The notes: generated by a model from the sequence alone, not told the origin. A stretch of DNA of 64,000 nucleotides from Siccirubricoccus soli (GCF_024178315.1 NZ_JAMZIK010000016.1:51502-115501); one strand, 5' to 3'. Shown: positions 15,919 through 25,815, numbered from the stretch's first letter. Translations and numbers: made by a program.

Positions 15919-18093
15919 ATGGCCGACGCCACCCGCCGCGTCTCCGTCCGGCTCTCGCTGGACGACGCCGCCCGGGTCAAGGCCGGGCTGCGCGAGGTCG
16001 GCGAGACCGGCCAGCGCTCCCTCGACCAGATCAAGGGCGGCGCCGAGCGCGCCTCCCGCTCCCTCGAACTGCTGGACGTCGTCACCCGCGGCATTCAGAT
16101 CGCCGGCGTGGCGGTCGCTGCCCGCGCCCTGGTCCAGGCCGGCGACGCGCTCACCCAGAGCCTCTCCCGCCTGCAGAACGCGACCGGCTCGGTGGAGCGT
16201 GCCGGCCAGGTCTACGAGGCGCTGTATCGCAATGCGCTCTCCACGGGTGTCGCCGTCTCCGAGAGCGTCGACGCCTTCCAGCGCTTCTCGATCGCCGCGC
16301 GCGAAATCGGCGCCACCTCCGACCAGGTGGTCCGCCTGGTCGGCGGCCTGCAGCGCGTCGCCATCGTTTCCGGCGCCTCCACGCAGGAAATCTCCTCGGC
16401 CACGCTGCAGCTCGCCCAGGCGCTGGCCTCCGGCGTGCTGCAGGGCGACGAGCTGCGCTCCATCCTCGAGGCCATGCCGCTGCTGGCCGAGGGGCTGGCC
16501 AAGGAACTCGGCGTCTCCATCGGCGAGCTGCGTAAGCTCGGCTCCGAGGGCAAGCTCACCGCCGAGCGGGTCTTCCCGGCGCTGCTGCGCGCCACCGAAC
16601 GCCTCGGCGCCGAACTCGACCGCGCGCCGCTCTCGCTCGGCCGCGCTTTCGGGCAGCTCACGGCGGCGACCGAGAATTTTCTTGGCCAGCTCGACCGCGC
16701 CATCGGCCTGTCCAACGCGCTGGCCCGCGCCCTCTCCGCCGCGGCGCGGGCGGTGGACGGTGTCCGCCAGGGTGCCGGCATGCTCAGCGAGGAGGAACGC
16801 TTCGCCGGCATGCGCCGCCAGGCCGAGGCGCTGGCGGCGCAGATCGCCCGGCTGGAAAGCCAGCAGGACGGCCGCGCCAGCCTCAGCGCCCCGGTCCGCC
16901 GCGGCAGCATCCGTCCCGGCCTGGTCGGCACCGCCGAGCAGCAGGCCGGGGTCGATCGCGCCGCCCGGCTGGAGGAGCTGCGCCGGCAATACACGGACCT
17001 CCAGGCCGAGATCACCCGTGGCGAGCAGGCGGCCGGCGAGCGCCAGCGCAGTGAGCAGGAGAGCGCCGCTGCCCAGGCCGCCGAGGCCCGCCGCCGCCGG
17101 GCGACGCAAGACGTCCAAGACCTCACCCGCGACCTCGACGACCGCTTCCGGATCAACCGGGAGTACGACGAGCGCGTCCGCCGGCTGCGCGAGGCCGAAG
17201 CCGCCGGCGGCGTCACCACCGCCGAGCGCACCCGCCTCGAGACGCTGGCGCTGCAGGAGCGCGACGAGGCGCTGCGGCGCCTCGAGCCCCGCGTCGCCGC
17301 CGTCCGCCGCGCCAGCACCGAGGGGGCGCGAGAGGCCCGCGAGGCGGAGCGGGAGCTCAACGAGCTTTTGCGCGAGCGCGAGCGGCTGATCCAGCAGAAC
17401 GAGACCGCCTATGAGCGCTACCAGCGCCGCCTCGCCAATCTCTCCGGCCTGGTGGAGCGCGCCGAACGGGCGGGCCGGGCGGTGCCCGACGAGACCATCC
17501 AGCGCGAGGCGGTCGCAGCGATGGAGGAGCTGGAACGCGCCGAGCGCCGTGTCGAGGAGGGGGCATCGCGCACCTCTGACACCGTCCGCGAGTTGGGCCT
17601 GACTTTCTCCAGTGCTTTCGAGGACGCGATCGTCAAGGGCGAGAAGTTCTCCTCCGTCCTGGAGGGGCTGCTGCAGGACATCACCCGCATCCTCGCCCGT
17701 AAGGTCATCACCGAGCCGCTCGGCAATGCGGTCACCGCGGGACTGTCGGGGATCTCCTTCGACAGCCTGTTCACCGATGTCGGCTCCTGGTTGGGCGGGC
17801 TGTTCCGCGCCGAGGGTGGGCCGGTCGCTGCCGGCCAGCCCTATGTCGTCGGTGAGCGCGGCCCCGAATGGTTCGTGCCGCGCCAGGCCGGGACGGTGCT
17901 GCCGAACGGTGTCGCCCCAGGCGGGGGCGGCCCGACCATCCACACCAGCATCAGCATCGACGCCCGCGGCGCGGACGCCGGCGTCGAGGCGCGGCTGCGG
18001 CTGCTCGCCGGCCAGATCGCCCGCCAGGCCTCAGCGATGACGCTCGACGCCATCCGCCGCGGCGGCGCGGCCTACGACACCGTGCGCGGATAG
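15919..18093 (+). CDS. Phage tail tape measure protein
   Basis: 724 residues. Residues ~60-210 carry the tape-measure domain (LQNATGSVERAGQVYEALY, then SGASTQEISSATLQLAQAL and GDELRSILEAMPLLAEGL). Residues ~285-520 are long charged coiled coils. The C-terminal ~130 residues resemble the lambda tail-tape-measure C-terminal domain (FSSAFEDAIVKGEKFSSVL, then AEGGPVAAGQPYVVGERGPEWF). The protein sets tail length and is ejected with DNA; ~724 residues suggests a relatively short tail. It directly follows the frameshifted chaperone, as in lambda. Confidence 0.93.
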   Translation: MADATRRVSVRLSLDDAARVKAGLREVGETGQRSLDQIKGGAERASRSLELLDVVTRGIQIAGVAVAARALVQAGDALTQSLSRLQNATGSVERAGQVYEALYRNALSTGVAVSESVDAFQRFSIAAREIGATSDQVVRLVGGLQRVAIVSGASTQEISSATLQLAQALASGVLQGDELRSILEAMPLLAEGLAKELGVSIGELRKLGSEGKLTAERVFPALLRATERLGAELDRAPLSLGRAFGQLTAATENFLGQLDRAIGLSNALARALSAAARAVDGVRQGAGMLSEEERFAGMRRQAEALAAQIARLESQQDGRASLSAPVRRGSIRPGLVGTAEQQAGVDRAARLEELRRQYTDLQAEITRGEQAAGERQRSEQESAAAQAAEARRRRATQDVQDLTRDLDDRFRINREYDERVRRLREAEAAGGVTTAERTRLETLALQERDEALRRLEPRVAAVRRASTEGAREAREAERELNELLRERERLIQQNETAYERYQRRLANLSGLVERAERAGRAVPDETIQREAVAAMEELERAERRVEEGASRTSDTVRELGLTFSSAFEDAIVKGEKFSSVLEGLLQDITRILARKVITEPLGNAVTAGLSGISFDSLFTDVGSWLGGLFRAEGGPVAAGQPYVVGERGPEWFVPRQAGTVLPNGVAPGGGGPTIHTSISIDARGADAGVEARLRLLAGQIARQASAMTLDAIRRGGAAYDTVRG

Positions 18094-18108
18094 CGGGAAG
18101 GGGTCGGC

Positions 18109-18798
18109 ATGACCGAATACGCCTGGCCCGCTTCGCTGCGGCCGTCGCGGCTGAGCTTCTACCTGCAGCACAACACGCTGCGCTTCGTCTCCCCGGTCAG
18201 CCGCGCCACCCAGGTGCTGCGCCGCGACGGTGCGCGGTGGATCGCCGAGGCCAGCTTCGATCCGCTCAACCGCATCCAGGCCGGCGTGCTGGAGGGGCTG
18301 CTGGCGGCGCTCGCCGGTTCGGCCAACACCGTCCGCATCTGGGATTGGCGGCGCGAGTACCGCACCGGCGATCCCCGCAGCCAGGGCGAGGTGCCCGCGG
18401 GGCCGTATTCCTTCTCGGACGCCACCATCTTCACCGATGGGACGGGGCTGGTGGTCGGATCGGGCACGCCGTCGCTGGCGGCCGGTGCCGCGCGCGGCGC
18501 CCTCGCCCTGCAAACCCAGGGCTGGTGGCCGAATGCGGTGGCGGTCGGCGCGGGGGACCATATCGGCCTCGCCGGCCGGCTCTACATGGCCACGGAGGGT
18601 GTCGTCGCCTCCGGCACCGGCACCGCCACCATTCCGATCGCCCCGCCGCTGCGCGCCGCGGCGTCGCTCGCCGAGCCGCTGGTACTGACGACGCCGACCG
18701 TCGCCATGCGTCTCGCCTCCGACGACGAGGGCGCCAACCCCACCCGGCCCGGGCGCTTCACCGCCATCACCATCCGCCTCGAGGAGGCACTCCCATGA
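18109..18798 (+). CDS. Distal tail-like protein
   Basis: 229 residues, beta-strand rich, beginning MTEYAWPASLRPSRLSFYL, with a WDWRREYRTGDPR motif near residue 80. Genes of this length lie directly after the tape measure in GTA-like and lambda-like prophages of alphaproteobacteria and are thought to form the distal tail/hub. The stop overlaps the next gene. No named family is certain. Confidence 0.6.
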   Translation: MTEYAWPASLRPSRLSFYLQHNTLRFVSPVSRATQVLRRDGARWIAEASFDPLNRIQAGVLEGLLAALAGSANTVRIWDWRREYRTGDPRSQGEVPAGPYSFSDATIFTDGTGLVVGSGTPSLAAGAARGALALQTQGWWPNAVAVGAGDHIGLAGRLYMATEGVVASGTGTATIPIAPPLRAAASLAEPLVLTTPTVAMRLASDDEGANPTRPGRFTAITIRLEEALP

Positions 18799-19373
18799 GC
18801 GAGGGCATCACCGCCACGCCGCGGCTCTCGCCCCAGGCTGCGGCCGCCGCGACCGCGCCGGTCGCCACGCCCGTGGTCCTGGTCGAGCTCGACTTCGCCT
18901 CGGGCCCGATCCGCGCCTGGACCGGACTTGGGTCGCTGCATTGGGCCGGCGTGGTGTTCGAGGGCATGGGCACCATCGGTGCGGTCTCCGACATCGAGGA
19001 GACGGCCGAGCTGCGCGCGGTGCGCATCACGCTGACGCTGTCGCCGGTGCCGCAGGAGGTGGTCGACATCGCATTGGCCGAGCAGTCCTTCCGGTTGCGC
19101 CCGGCGCGGCTGTGGGGCGCGCTGCTCGATGCCGAGGGCGCCTTCGTCGCCGATCCATTCCCGCTCTGGGCCGGGCTGATGGACACCATGCAGGTGGTGG
19201 ACGGGGCCGAGCCGCGCATCTCGCTCACCTGCGAAAGCCGGCTGGTCGACCTCGAGCGCGCCGAGGTGCGGCGCTACACCGATGCTGACCAGCAGGCCGA
19301 GTATCCGGGGGATCGCTTCTTCGAGTTCGTCCCCGCCCTGCAGGAGGCGGAGATCCGGCTGCCGGCCAGCTGA
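18795..19373 (+). CDS. Tail tip protein (DUF2163-like/baseplate hub)
   Basis: 192 residues; the ATG at 18795 overlaps the preceding stop. The core GPIRAWTGLGSLHWAGVVFEGMGTIGAV and the ending SRLVDLERAEVRRYTDADQ with YPGDRFFEFVPAL match phage tail proteins found between the distal tail protein and the NlpC/P60-like gene. The C-terminal pattern is the one used by GTA tail-hub proteins. The specific family is inferred. Confidence 0.65.
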   Translation: MSEGITATPRLSPQAAAAATAPVATPVVLVELDFASGPIRAWTGLGSLHWAGVVFEGMGTIGAVSDIEETAELRAVRITLTLSPVPQEVVDIALAEQSFRLRPARLWGALLDAEGAFVADPFPLWAGLMDTMQVVDGAEPRISLTCESRLVDLERAEVRRYTDADQQAEYPGDRFFEFVPALQEAEIRLPAS

Positions 19374-19726
19374 TGCCCCGGCTGCCGGATTGGCACGACC
19401 GGCTGGCAGCACTGCTCGCCGCGGCGGAAACGCGTCCCTTCGATGCCCATCGCTGGAACTGCGGGCGATTTGCCCTCGCCGCGGTGCTGGCCACCACCGG
19501 CCGCCGGCCGGCTTGGCGCAGCCTATCTTCGTTGGAGGCGACCGCCGACAGCGCGGGCTTCCCGCGCATCCCGCCCGCCTTCGCGCGGACGGGGGATGTC
19601 GTCCTCGCCGTCGATCCGCCGCGCCTCGGCGTGGTGGTGGACGGCGGCCGCGCCGCCTTCGTCGGGCCGCGCGGCCTGGTCCGCGTCCCGCTCACCACCT
19701 GCCCCATCGCCTGGAGGATCGCCTGA
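19373..19726 (+). CDS. NlpC/P60-like tail protein (DUF6950)
   Basis: 117 residues, overlapping both neighbours by 1-4 bases. The motif RWNCGRFALAAV contains a candidate nucleophilic Cys, and TGDVVLAVDPPRLGVVVDGG matches the second half of DUF6950, a short relative of the NlpC/P60 cysteine peptidases. In lambda the equivalent gene K encodes a tail-tip peptidase thought to cleave peptidoglycan crosslinks during entry. The usual HxxH-type His is not obvious, so activity is uncertain. Confidence 0.7.
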   Translation: MPRLPDWHDRLAALLAAAETRPFDAHRWNCGRFALAAVLATTGRRPAWRSLSSLEATADSAGFPRIPPAFARTGDVVLAVDPPRLGVVVDGGRAAFVGPRGLVRVPLTTCPIAWRIA

Positions 19727-21732
19727 TGCCGGCTGCGGTGCCGCTCATCGCCGTCGCCGCGGCCGGCGTCGCCTCCGCAGCGGTTGGTGGCGGCATCATC
19801 GGCGCCGTGGTCGGCGCCGGGGCCGCCTTCATCGTCTCCGCCATCGGCCAGTCGGTCTTTCCGCAAAAGCAGAAAAAACAGGCCAGCCTCAGCCCGCAGG
19901 CGGCGGCGATCGCCGGCTTCGACGCCGGCCAGCCCGGCGCCGGCCGCACCCAGGCCTTCCGCCAGCCAGTCACCGAGCATCAGATTGTCCTCGGCCGCTG
20001 CAAGGTCTCGGGCCCGATCGTCTTCCTGCACTCGGCGACCGACGATGAGGGCCGCGCCGATGGCTATTTCTACTCGGTGGTGGTGCTGGCCGCGCACCGC
20101 GTGCGGGCGATCGGCGAGGTCTATCTCGGCGACAAGGTCGAGAGCGATGGGTCGTTTTCTGGCCTCGTGCGCATCGACCGCCATCTCGGCGATCCCGACC
20201 AGGCCGCTGACGCCAACCTGATCGCCGAGACCGGCGGCCAGTGGACCAGCGAGCACCGCGGCCGCGGCCGGGCCTATGTCGCCGTCCGCCTCAAGCTCAC
20301 CGCCGAGGCCTTCCCCGCCGGCCCGCCCAACATCGCTGCGATCGTCGAGGGCGCCGACACCATCCTCGACCCGCGCACCGGCATGGTGGGCTGGACCGAC
20401 AATCCCGCCCTGCTGCTCGCCTGGTACCTCACCGCGCCCTTCGGCTGGCGGGCGTCCTGGTTCGACATCGACATCCCGGCGTTGATGGCCGCCGCCAACG
20501 TCTGCGACGAGCTGGTTGGCACCAGGGCCGGGGTCTACGAGCGCCGCTACACCGCCAACGGCGTGCTGTCGCTCGCCGAGGGCAAGATCGCCATCACCCG
20601 CAAGCTCGCCGCCGCCATGGCCGGCGCGCTAGTAGTGAGCGGCGGACGGTTCTTCATTCATGCGGGGGCGCCGGCCCTGCCAGCGGCGACGCTGACCTCG
20701 GACGACCTCCGCGGCGATGTCACCATCCAAGGCGCCCGGCCGCGGCGGGATCTCTTCAACGGGGTGCGTGCCGTCTATGTCGAGCCGGCGGCCAACTGGC
20801 AGCCGACCGATGCCCCGCCGCTGCTGGCCTCCAACTACGTCGCCCAGGATGGCGGCGAGATGATCTACCGCGACCTCGAATTCCCGCTGACCACCTCGGT
20901 CAGCACCGTGCAGCGGCTGATGAAGGTCGAACTGGAGCGCAACCGCCGCCAGCGCACCGTCGCCTTTCCCGCCAACCTCTCCGCCCTGCGCCTGCGACCC
21001 TGGGAGGCGGCAACCGTCGCCCTCGACCGCCTCACCCCCTTCCCAGCGCGGGTGACCGCCTGGTCGCTCGCCGCCGAGGGCGGTGTGGATCTCACCCTGG
21101 AGGAGGAGGACGCCGCGGTGTGGGACTGGAACCCGGCGGTCGATGAGCGCGCCACCGGCGCGAACCCCGCCGTGGTGCTGCCCAACCCGGGCGTCATCGC
21201 CGCGCCGGCCAGCCTCGCGGTGGAGACGCCGCAGGCGACCGCCTTTGCCGTGCTCTCCCTGGCCTGGGCCGCGGTCGGTTCCTCTCACCTCGCCGGCTAC
21301 CAGGTCGAGTTCCAGCCGGCCTCGGTCGCGGCCTGGCAGGGCTATGGCGGCTCGCTGGGCGCCACCGCGGCCGCCATCCCCACCGCCGAGCCGACCGGCT
21401 TTCGGGTGCGCGCGGTGACCCGCAGTGGCGCCGTGTCGGGCTGGCGGCAGGCGTTGGTCCCGGTGGCCGTGTCGGCGCCCACGGCGACGGGGATCGCCAG
21501 CGGCATCCGCCTCTCCGGCGGGTTCCCGCCCGATGCCATCCGCCTGCAGGTGTTCGAGGCCACCACCAACAGCCTCGCCGCCGCGGCCAAGCTGGCGGAC
21601 GAGCCGACCAGCCTCTTCTGGGACCGCACTGGCCTGACCGCCGGCGACACCCGTTGGTACTGGCTGCGCGCCGTCTCGGCCGAGGGCAACGTCTCGGCCC
21701 TGGCCGGGCCGGTGACAGCGACCGCGCTGTAG
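19726..21732 (+). CDS. Tail tip J-like host-specificity protein
   Basis: 668 residues; the ATG at 19726 overlaps the preceding stop. The N-terminus has an Ala/Gly-rich hydrophobic stretch (~5-45) typical of gpI/gpJ-like tip proteins. The central part (YSVVVLAAHRVRAIGEVYL, ~110) and the hub segment up to ~470 match phage tail proteins of the J family. The C-terminal ~190 residues look like fibronectin-type III repeats (LAGYQVEFQPASVAAW, WYWLRAVSAEGNVSALAGP). It links tail tip and spike and probably takes part in receptor contact. Confidence 0.8.
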   Translation: MPAAVPLIAVAAAGVASAAVGGGIIGAVVGAGAAFIVSAIGQSVFPQKQKKQASLSPQAAAIAGFDAGQPGAGRTQAFRQPVTEHQIVLGRCKVSGPIVFLHSATDDEGRADGYFYSVVVLAAHRVRAIGEVYLGDKVESDGSFSGLVRIDRHLGDPDQAADANLIAETGGQWTSEHRGRGRAYVAVRLKLTAEAFPAGPPNIAAIVEGADTILDPRTGMVGWTDNPALLLAWYLTAPFGWRASWFDIDIPALMAAANVCDELVGTRAGVYERRYTANGVLSLAEGKIAITRKLAAAMAGALVVSGGRFFIHAGAPALPAATLTSDDLRGDVTIQGARPRRDLFNGVRAVYVEPAANWQPTDAPPLLASNYVAQDGGEMIYRDLEFPLTTSVSTVQRLMKVELERNRRQRTVAFPANLSALRLRPWEAATVALDRLTPFPARVTAWSLAAEGGVDLTLEEEDAAVWDWNPAVDERATGANPAVVLPNPGVIAAPASLAVETPQATAFAVLSLAWAAVGSSHLAGYQVEFQPASVAAWQGYGGSLGATAAAIPTAEPTGFRVRAVTRSGAVSGWRQALVPVAVSAPTATGIASGIRLSGGFPPDAIRLQVFEATTNSLAAAAKLADEPTSLFWDRTGLTAGDTRWYWLRAVSAEGNVSALAGPVTATAL

Positions 21733-21743
21733 GGAAACCCACC

Positions 21744-23570
21744 ATGCCCGCCCGCATCGACGACCTGCTGGTGCTCGACACCGCGGTCAGCAAGACCGAT
21801 CTCGCCAAGTACCTGCGCGACCGGGAGACGGTGCTGCCCTCCGACTTTGGTGGATTGGGTGATGGCGTCGCCGATGACCGCGCTGCCATCCAGGCGGCCT
21901 TCGACCGCGCGGCGGCGGACCAGAAGTTCGCGGTCATCCCGCCTGGCACCTGGAACGTCTCCGCCGGCATCACCCTCGGTGGCGGGGCCCGTGGGCTGAT
22001 CATGCATGGCGTCATCCGATACACCGGCACCGCCGCCGCCACCGTGCTGACTCTTGGTGATGGCGGCACCACGCGCAACGGCGAGAAGCACTATGCCGGG
22101 CTGCAGGTCGTCCGGCAGAGCCAGTCCGGCTGGCTCGACGAGGCCGACATCGGAATCCTGGTGCGCAACATCGACGCCTCGGTGGTCGAACTCCGGCTGG
22201 TCTCGGGCTTCACCATCGGCATGCGGACGCTGGGCGACGGCCGCGGCGTCGAGGACAGCACCTTCCATCTCGGCCGCATCCTCAACAACCGCATCGGCCT
22301 CGACATCCACTGCGCCACCGCGACCGCCTGGAACACCTCGATCCGCTACTATGGCGGCCACTTCGCGGTGGCGACGGGGATCAATCCCTCGATCGACCGC
22401 TTCGGGATCCGGCTGTCCAGGGCCGACGGCGCCTACAGCAACCACAACCGCCACGTCTTCGACGCGCCGAATTTCGAGCTGCGCCAGCTCGATCCGAACG
22501 TCGCCATCCCCTTCCTGAACGAGACCAGCGGCACCGCCATCATCGCGCGGGGGATGCGCATGGAGGCGTGCTCGCCGATCGCGGCGCGGCACACCGGGGC
22601 AGCGACCGACTGCGAGTACGAGGTGGCCTGGGCGCAGACCTACGGCATCGGCATCGACTACACCGCGACGGCGACCCGCGCCGGCAACGCCGTCTACAAC
22701 CGGCACCGCGCACCGGCCTCGCGGCTGACCCGCCTGCTGGCCAACATCCCGAACCTCCGCGCCGCCGCCTTCCGGCACAGCAACACCGAGATCGGCGTGG
22801 AGGGGGCGTGCATCATCGCGACCTCGACGACCACCGAGACCACCATGGCCGCGCTGTCCTGGAACGGGCTGGATGGCATCGCGGCGACCGGGCGGGGGCT
22901 GCTGCTGAACGCCAACCGCGGCGTCGCCTTCGTGGTCCAGACTACACACGCGAAGGAGTTCGCCCTGGCGCAATGGCTGGTCGGCGGCGCCGATGGCGGG
23001 CGGCTCTGCGTCCGCTGCTTCGACGGCGCGGGCACGGTGCGGGAGAACCAGCCGCAGGACGTGCTGGCCTCCGGCACCACGATGCAGTGGGACACCGCCT
23101 CGAAGAGCTGGCAGGCCGGCGCGGTGATGCAGGACAGTTCGCTCAACCGGCGGCAGACGGTGCGGCTCGGCGCAGGCGTCGCCTTCGCACAGATCGGGAT
23201 CATCGGCTTCGACGGGCAGATCGAGCTCGAGGCGCTGCGGCTCTACGGCCTGCCGGAGGATGCGCCGGCCATCCTCTACGGCTGCCCGTCGCTACCTGCC
23301 GGGACGCGGACGCTGACGCTGGAGACCAGCTGGGACCTGCCGAGCCTCGGCCCCGGCGCGACGGCGAACCTCGACGTCACGGTGCCTGGGGCACGGCGGG
23401 GCGACTTCGCCGACGCCTCGCTCGACACCAGCAGCATTGCCTTCGTGCTCGACTGCCATGTGTGGTCGAACAACAGCGTGCGCGTGACCGCGCGCAACGT
23501 CAGCGCCTCGACGGTGGACCTCGCGGCAGCGCCACTGGCGGTGCAGGTGACGAAGCGGCGGCTGCCGTGA
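21744..23570 (+). CDS. Tail spike protein with pectate-lyase-like beta helix
   Basis: 608 residues. After a ~30-residue adaptor, the motif DFGGLGDGVADDRAAIQAAF opens a pectate-lyase-3/glycosyl-hydrolase-28-like right-handed beta helix (~35-380), the usual fold of phage depolymerase spikes. The last ~130 residues form a separate beta domain (AQIGIIGFDGQIELEALRLY to VTKRRLP). This domain recurs as a fragment at 48903-49301, so it is an exchangeable module. Likely role: binding and perhaps cleaving surface polysaccharide. The gene ends 10 bases from the convergent thioredoxin stop, where the phage block stops. Confidence 0.82.
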   Translation: MPARIDDLLVLDTAVSKTDLAKYLRDRETVLPSDFGGLGDGVADDRAAIQAAFDRAAADQKFAVIPPGTWNVSAGITLGGGARGLIMHGVIRYTGTAAATVLTLGDGGTTRNGEKHYAGLQVVRQSQSGWLDEADIGILVRNIDASVVELRLVSGFTIGMRTLGDGRGVEDSTFHLGRILNNRIGLDIHCATATAWNTSIRYYGGHFAVATGINPSIDRFGIRLSRADGAYSNHNRHVFDAPNFELRQLDPNVAIPFLNETSGTAIIARGMRMEACSPIAARHTGAATDCEYEVAWAQTYGIGIDYTATATRAGNAVYNRHRAPASRLTRLLANIPNLRAAAFRHSNTEIGVEGACIIATSTTTETTMAALSWNGLDGIAATGRGLLLNANRGVAFVVQTTHAKEFALAQWLVGGADGGRLCVRCFDGAGTVRENQPQDVLASGTTMQWDTASKSWQAGAVMQDSSLNRRQTVRLGAGVAFAQIGIIGFDGQIELEALRLYGLPEDAPAILYGCPSLPAGTRTLTLETSWDLPSLGPGATANLDVTVPGARRGDFADASLDTSSIAFVLDCHVWSNNSVRVTARNVSASTVDLAAAPLAVQVTKRRLP

Positions 23571-23580
23571 TCCGAGACAA

Positions 23581-24117
23581 TCATCGACCGCGACTTTCGC
23601 CACATTGCCGCGCACCGTTGGCCCGAAATCTTGCGGCAATCCGGGCGGCGAATGCTGCACGAGACGTCCCACGATAGGGCAACTTTCCGGCTCGCCCGGC
23701 CTGTGCGGAGGCCCAGCGAACGATATCAGCGGCGGACATGACGCCGCTGGTGCGCGCGATCTCCTTGCCTGCCTTGAACAGGATCATCGTTGGGATCCCT
23801 CGGATGCCGAAGCGGCTGGCAATGTCGGCCTCGGCTTCCGTGTCCATCTTGCCGAGACGGAACCGGGGTTCCAGCATGCGCGACGCGGCATCGAATTGTG
23901 GTGCCATGACCTTGCAGGGTCCGCACCAGGCAGCCCAGAAATCGACCAGCAAGGGCAGTTCCGCCGTCGCATGCCGCTCGAAGTTGTTCGCCGTCAGGAC
24001 GACCGGCGCGCCCTGGAACAGGGCCGTGCCACAGCGACCGCAGCGCGGATTGTCGTTGAGGCGCGTCTCCGGAACCCGGTTTGTGGTCGCACAATCGGGG
24101 CAGGCAACGGTTGGCAC
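23581..24117 (-). CDS. trxC: Thioredoxin TrxC (zinc-ribbon thioredoxin 2)
   Basis: 178 residues. The GTG at 24117 is chosen because GGAGG lies 8 bases upstream. It has an N-terminal zinc ribbon (CPDC...CGRCG, residues ~6-30) followed by a thioredoxin fold with the WAAWCGPCK active site (~65-72) and the cis-Pro motif GIRGIPTM. TrxC reduces protein disulfides and resists oxidative inactivation. The basic C-terminal tail of ~30 residues is longer than in typical TrxC and may derive from the junction with phage DNA. A thioredoxin is a standard member of heat-resistance islands. Confidence 0.92.
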   Translation of the reverse strand: MPTVACPDCATTNRVPETRLNDNPRCGRCGTALFQGAPVVLTANNFERHATAELPLLVDFWAAWCGPCKVMAPQFDAASRMLEPRFRLGKMDTEAEADIASRFGIRGIPTMILFKAGKEIARTSGVMSAADIVRWASAQAGRAGKLPYRGTSRAAFAARIAARFRANGARQCGESRGR

Positions 24118-24241
24118 GGGTTGATCCTCCGCTCGGATGTGTCGTTCTTCATGGACGATGTCGGAATTGACGTCGTGCAGGGCCGAGGCGGAAACCGCGC
24201 CGTGACCATCACGACGAATCCGCCCAAGCGGTTGTCCGCCG

Positions 24242-25063
24242 TCACCCTCCCCGTGCCTCACGCTGGCGTGGCTGCGGAAGATACTCGACGCCGCCGCCCT
24301 GCCGCCGCACAGGTTGTGGATACAGCGTCATCAGTTCGAGCACTTCCGGTGGCATCTCCACGGTGACGGGCAGTCCCATCTCCCGCGCCTCCTCGGCCGC
24401 GATCGGATAGTCATGCGTCCAGGTCCCGGTCGCGAGGCGGGCGGCCAGCGTCCGGGCCGCCGCCTCCTCCATCTTCGCGGCGAGAAGCCGGGTCGCGGCT
24501 GCCTCGACCTGCGCGATCGCCTTGCGGCCGACATCGGCCAGCACGAGCGTCTGGTCGTCCACCTCGGCGATCGGCTTTTCCTCGGCGACTTTGATGATCG
24601 AGGCGGCCGGCATGCCGTTCAGCTGCGGATCGATCGGGCCGAGCACGGAATGGCGGCACATGACGATCTGGTCGGCAGCCAGTGCGATAAGCGTGCCGCC
24701 GGACATGGCATAATGCGGCACGAAGACCGTCACCTTCCCCTTGTGCCCCTGGATCGCCCGTGCGATCTGCGTGGCTGCCAGCACCAGGCCGCCCGGCGTG
24801 TGCAGCACGATGTCGAGCGGCACCTCGTCATCCGTGAGCTGGATCGCGCGCAACACCTCCTCGCTGTCATTGACGTCGATGTAGCGCAGGAGCGGGAAGC
24901 CGAGCAGGCTCATCGTCTCCTGCCTGTGCACCAGCAGGATGACGCGGCTGCCGCGGGCCTTTTGGATCTGCGCGATCTTGCGCGCCCGCATGGCATCCAG
25001 GTAGCGCCGCTGCAGCAGGGGCTGCAGGGCCGACAGCATGAAGAACAGCCAGAGAAGATCCAT
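24242..25063 (-). CDS. SDH family Clp-fold serine proteinase, membrane-anchored
   Basis: 273 residues. An N-terminal membrane segment (MDLLWLFFMLSALQPLL) is followed by a ClpP/crotonase-fold domain with LDIVLHTPGGLVLAATQIA (~85-103) and the candidate nucleophile in YAMSGGTLIALAAD (~120-133). This matches the serine dehydrogenase proteinase family, relatives of SppA/NfeD-type membrane ClpP-fold proteases. Its start overlaps the rhomboid stop (ATGA), so the two membrane proteases are co-translated. It probably degrades membrane or membrane-proximal proteins. Confidence 0.85.
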   Translation of the reverse strand: MDLLWLFFMLSALQPLLQRRYLDAMRARKIAQIQKARGSRVILLVHRQETMSLLGFPLLRYIDVNDSEEVLRAIQLTDDEVPLDIVLHTPGGLVLAATQIARAIQGHKGKVTVFVPHYAMSGGTLIALAADQIVMCRHSVLGPIDPQLNGMPAASIIKVAEEKPIAEVDDQTLVLADVGRKAIAQVEAAATRLLAAKMEEAAARTLAARLATGTWTHDYPIAAEEAREMGLPVTVEMPPEVLELMTLYPQPVRRQGGGVEYLPQPRQREARGG

Positions 25064-25815
25064 CACGCCCACGGTCCGCGCCCTCCGCTGCGCCGGCCAT
25101 CCGGCAGGAACCCGTACATCCCCTCGTCGCGATAGTAGGGCCGATACACGCGCCGCGCCCGCCGGACGAAGGGGGCGAGGAGCCATCCGGCCAGGAAGCC
25201 GCCGATATGCGCCCACCAGGCGATTCCGCCGGAATCCCCCTCTTGGCCCAGCGTCAGAAGCCCCGGCACGATCTGCATGAGGAACCAGATCAGCGCGAAG
25301 CCGATCGCCCGCACCTCGAAGAAGAACGGAATGAACAGGATCGGCACCATCATAACGAGCCGTGCCGCCGGAAACAGCCTCGCATAGCATCCGATCACGC
25401 CGGCGATCGCGCCCGAGGCGCCGAGGGCGGGCACGGTCGAGGCCGAATTGGCCAGCACATGCGCGAGGCTGGCCGCGATGCCGCAGATCAGGTAGAAGGC
25501 CAGGAACCGGGCCGCGCCCAGCCGGTCCTCCACGGCGGGCCCGAATATCCAGAGCGTCCACATGTTCAGGATGAGATGGAGCCAGCCGCCATGCAGGAAC
25601 ATGTTGGTCAGGAATGCGCTCCACCCCCCTGGCGACGCCGCGGGCAAGGCGCCGGAGAAGCGCGCCGGCACCAGGGCGTGGCGGTAGAGAAAGGCCTCCA
25701 GTTCGCGCGGCGGCAGTGACATCTGATGGAGGAACCCGAAGACGCAGGCCCCGATCAGGGACCACACGACGAAGGGCGGGAACCGGAGTGCAACTGTGTC
25801 CTGCAAGGGCAGCAT
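25063..25815 (-). CDS. Rhomboid family intramembrane serine protease
   Basis: 250 residues with six to seven hydrophobic segments. The catalytic GASGAIAGV serine motif (~145), the HGGWLHLILNMWTLWIFG loop (~88-105) and the distal His in WWAHIGGFLAGW (~205) are all present. The start at 25815 is preferred; longer frames upstream look non-coding. Rhomboids cleave transmembrane substrates. The gene sits in an operon with the SDH proteinase and diverges from mbfA; the 265-base gap at 25816-26080 should contain both promoters, although no clear element was seen. Confidence 0.88.
   Translation of the reverse strand: MLPLQDTVALRFPPFVVWSLIGACVFGFLHQMSLPPRELEAFLYRHALVPARFSGALPAASPGGWSAFLTNMFLHGGWLHLILNMWTLWIFGPAVEDRLGAARFLAFYLICGIAASLAHVLANSASTVPALGASGAIAGVIGCYARLFPAARLVMMVPILFIPFFFEVRAIGFALIWFLMQIVPGLLTLGQEGDSGGIAWWAHIGGFLAGWLLAPFVRRARRVYRPYYRDEGMYGFLPDGRRSGGRGPWA

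Noticed and set aside
15115..17943. Long antisense frame across the chaperone and tape-measure genes
   Set aside because: Codon-bias shadow in high-GC DNA; the plus strand carries recognised tail proteins.
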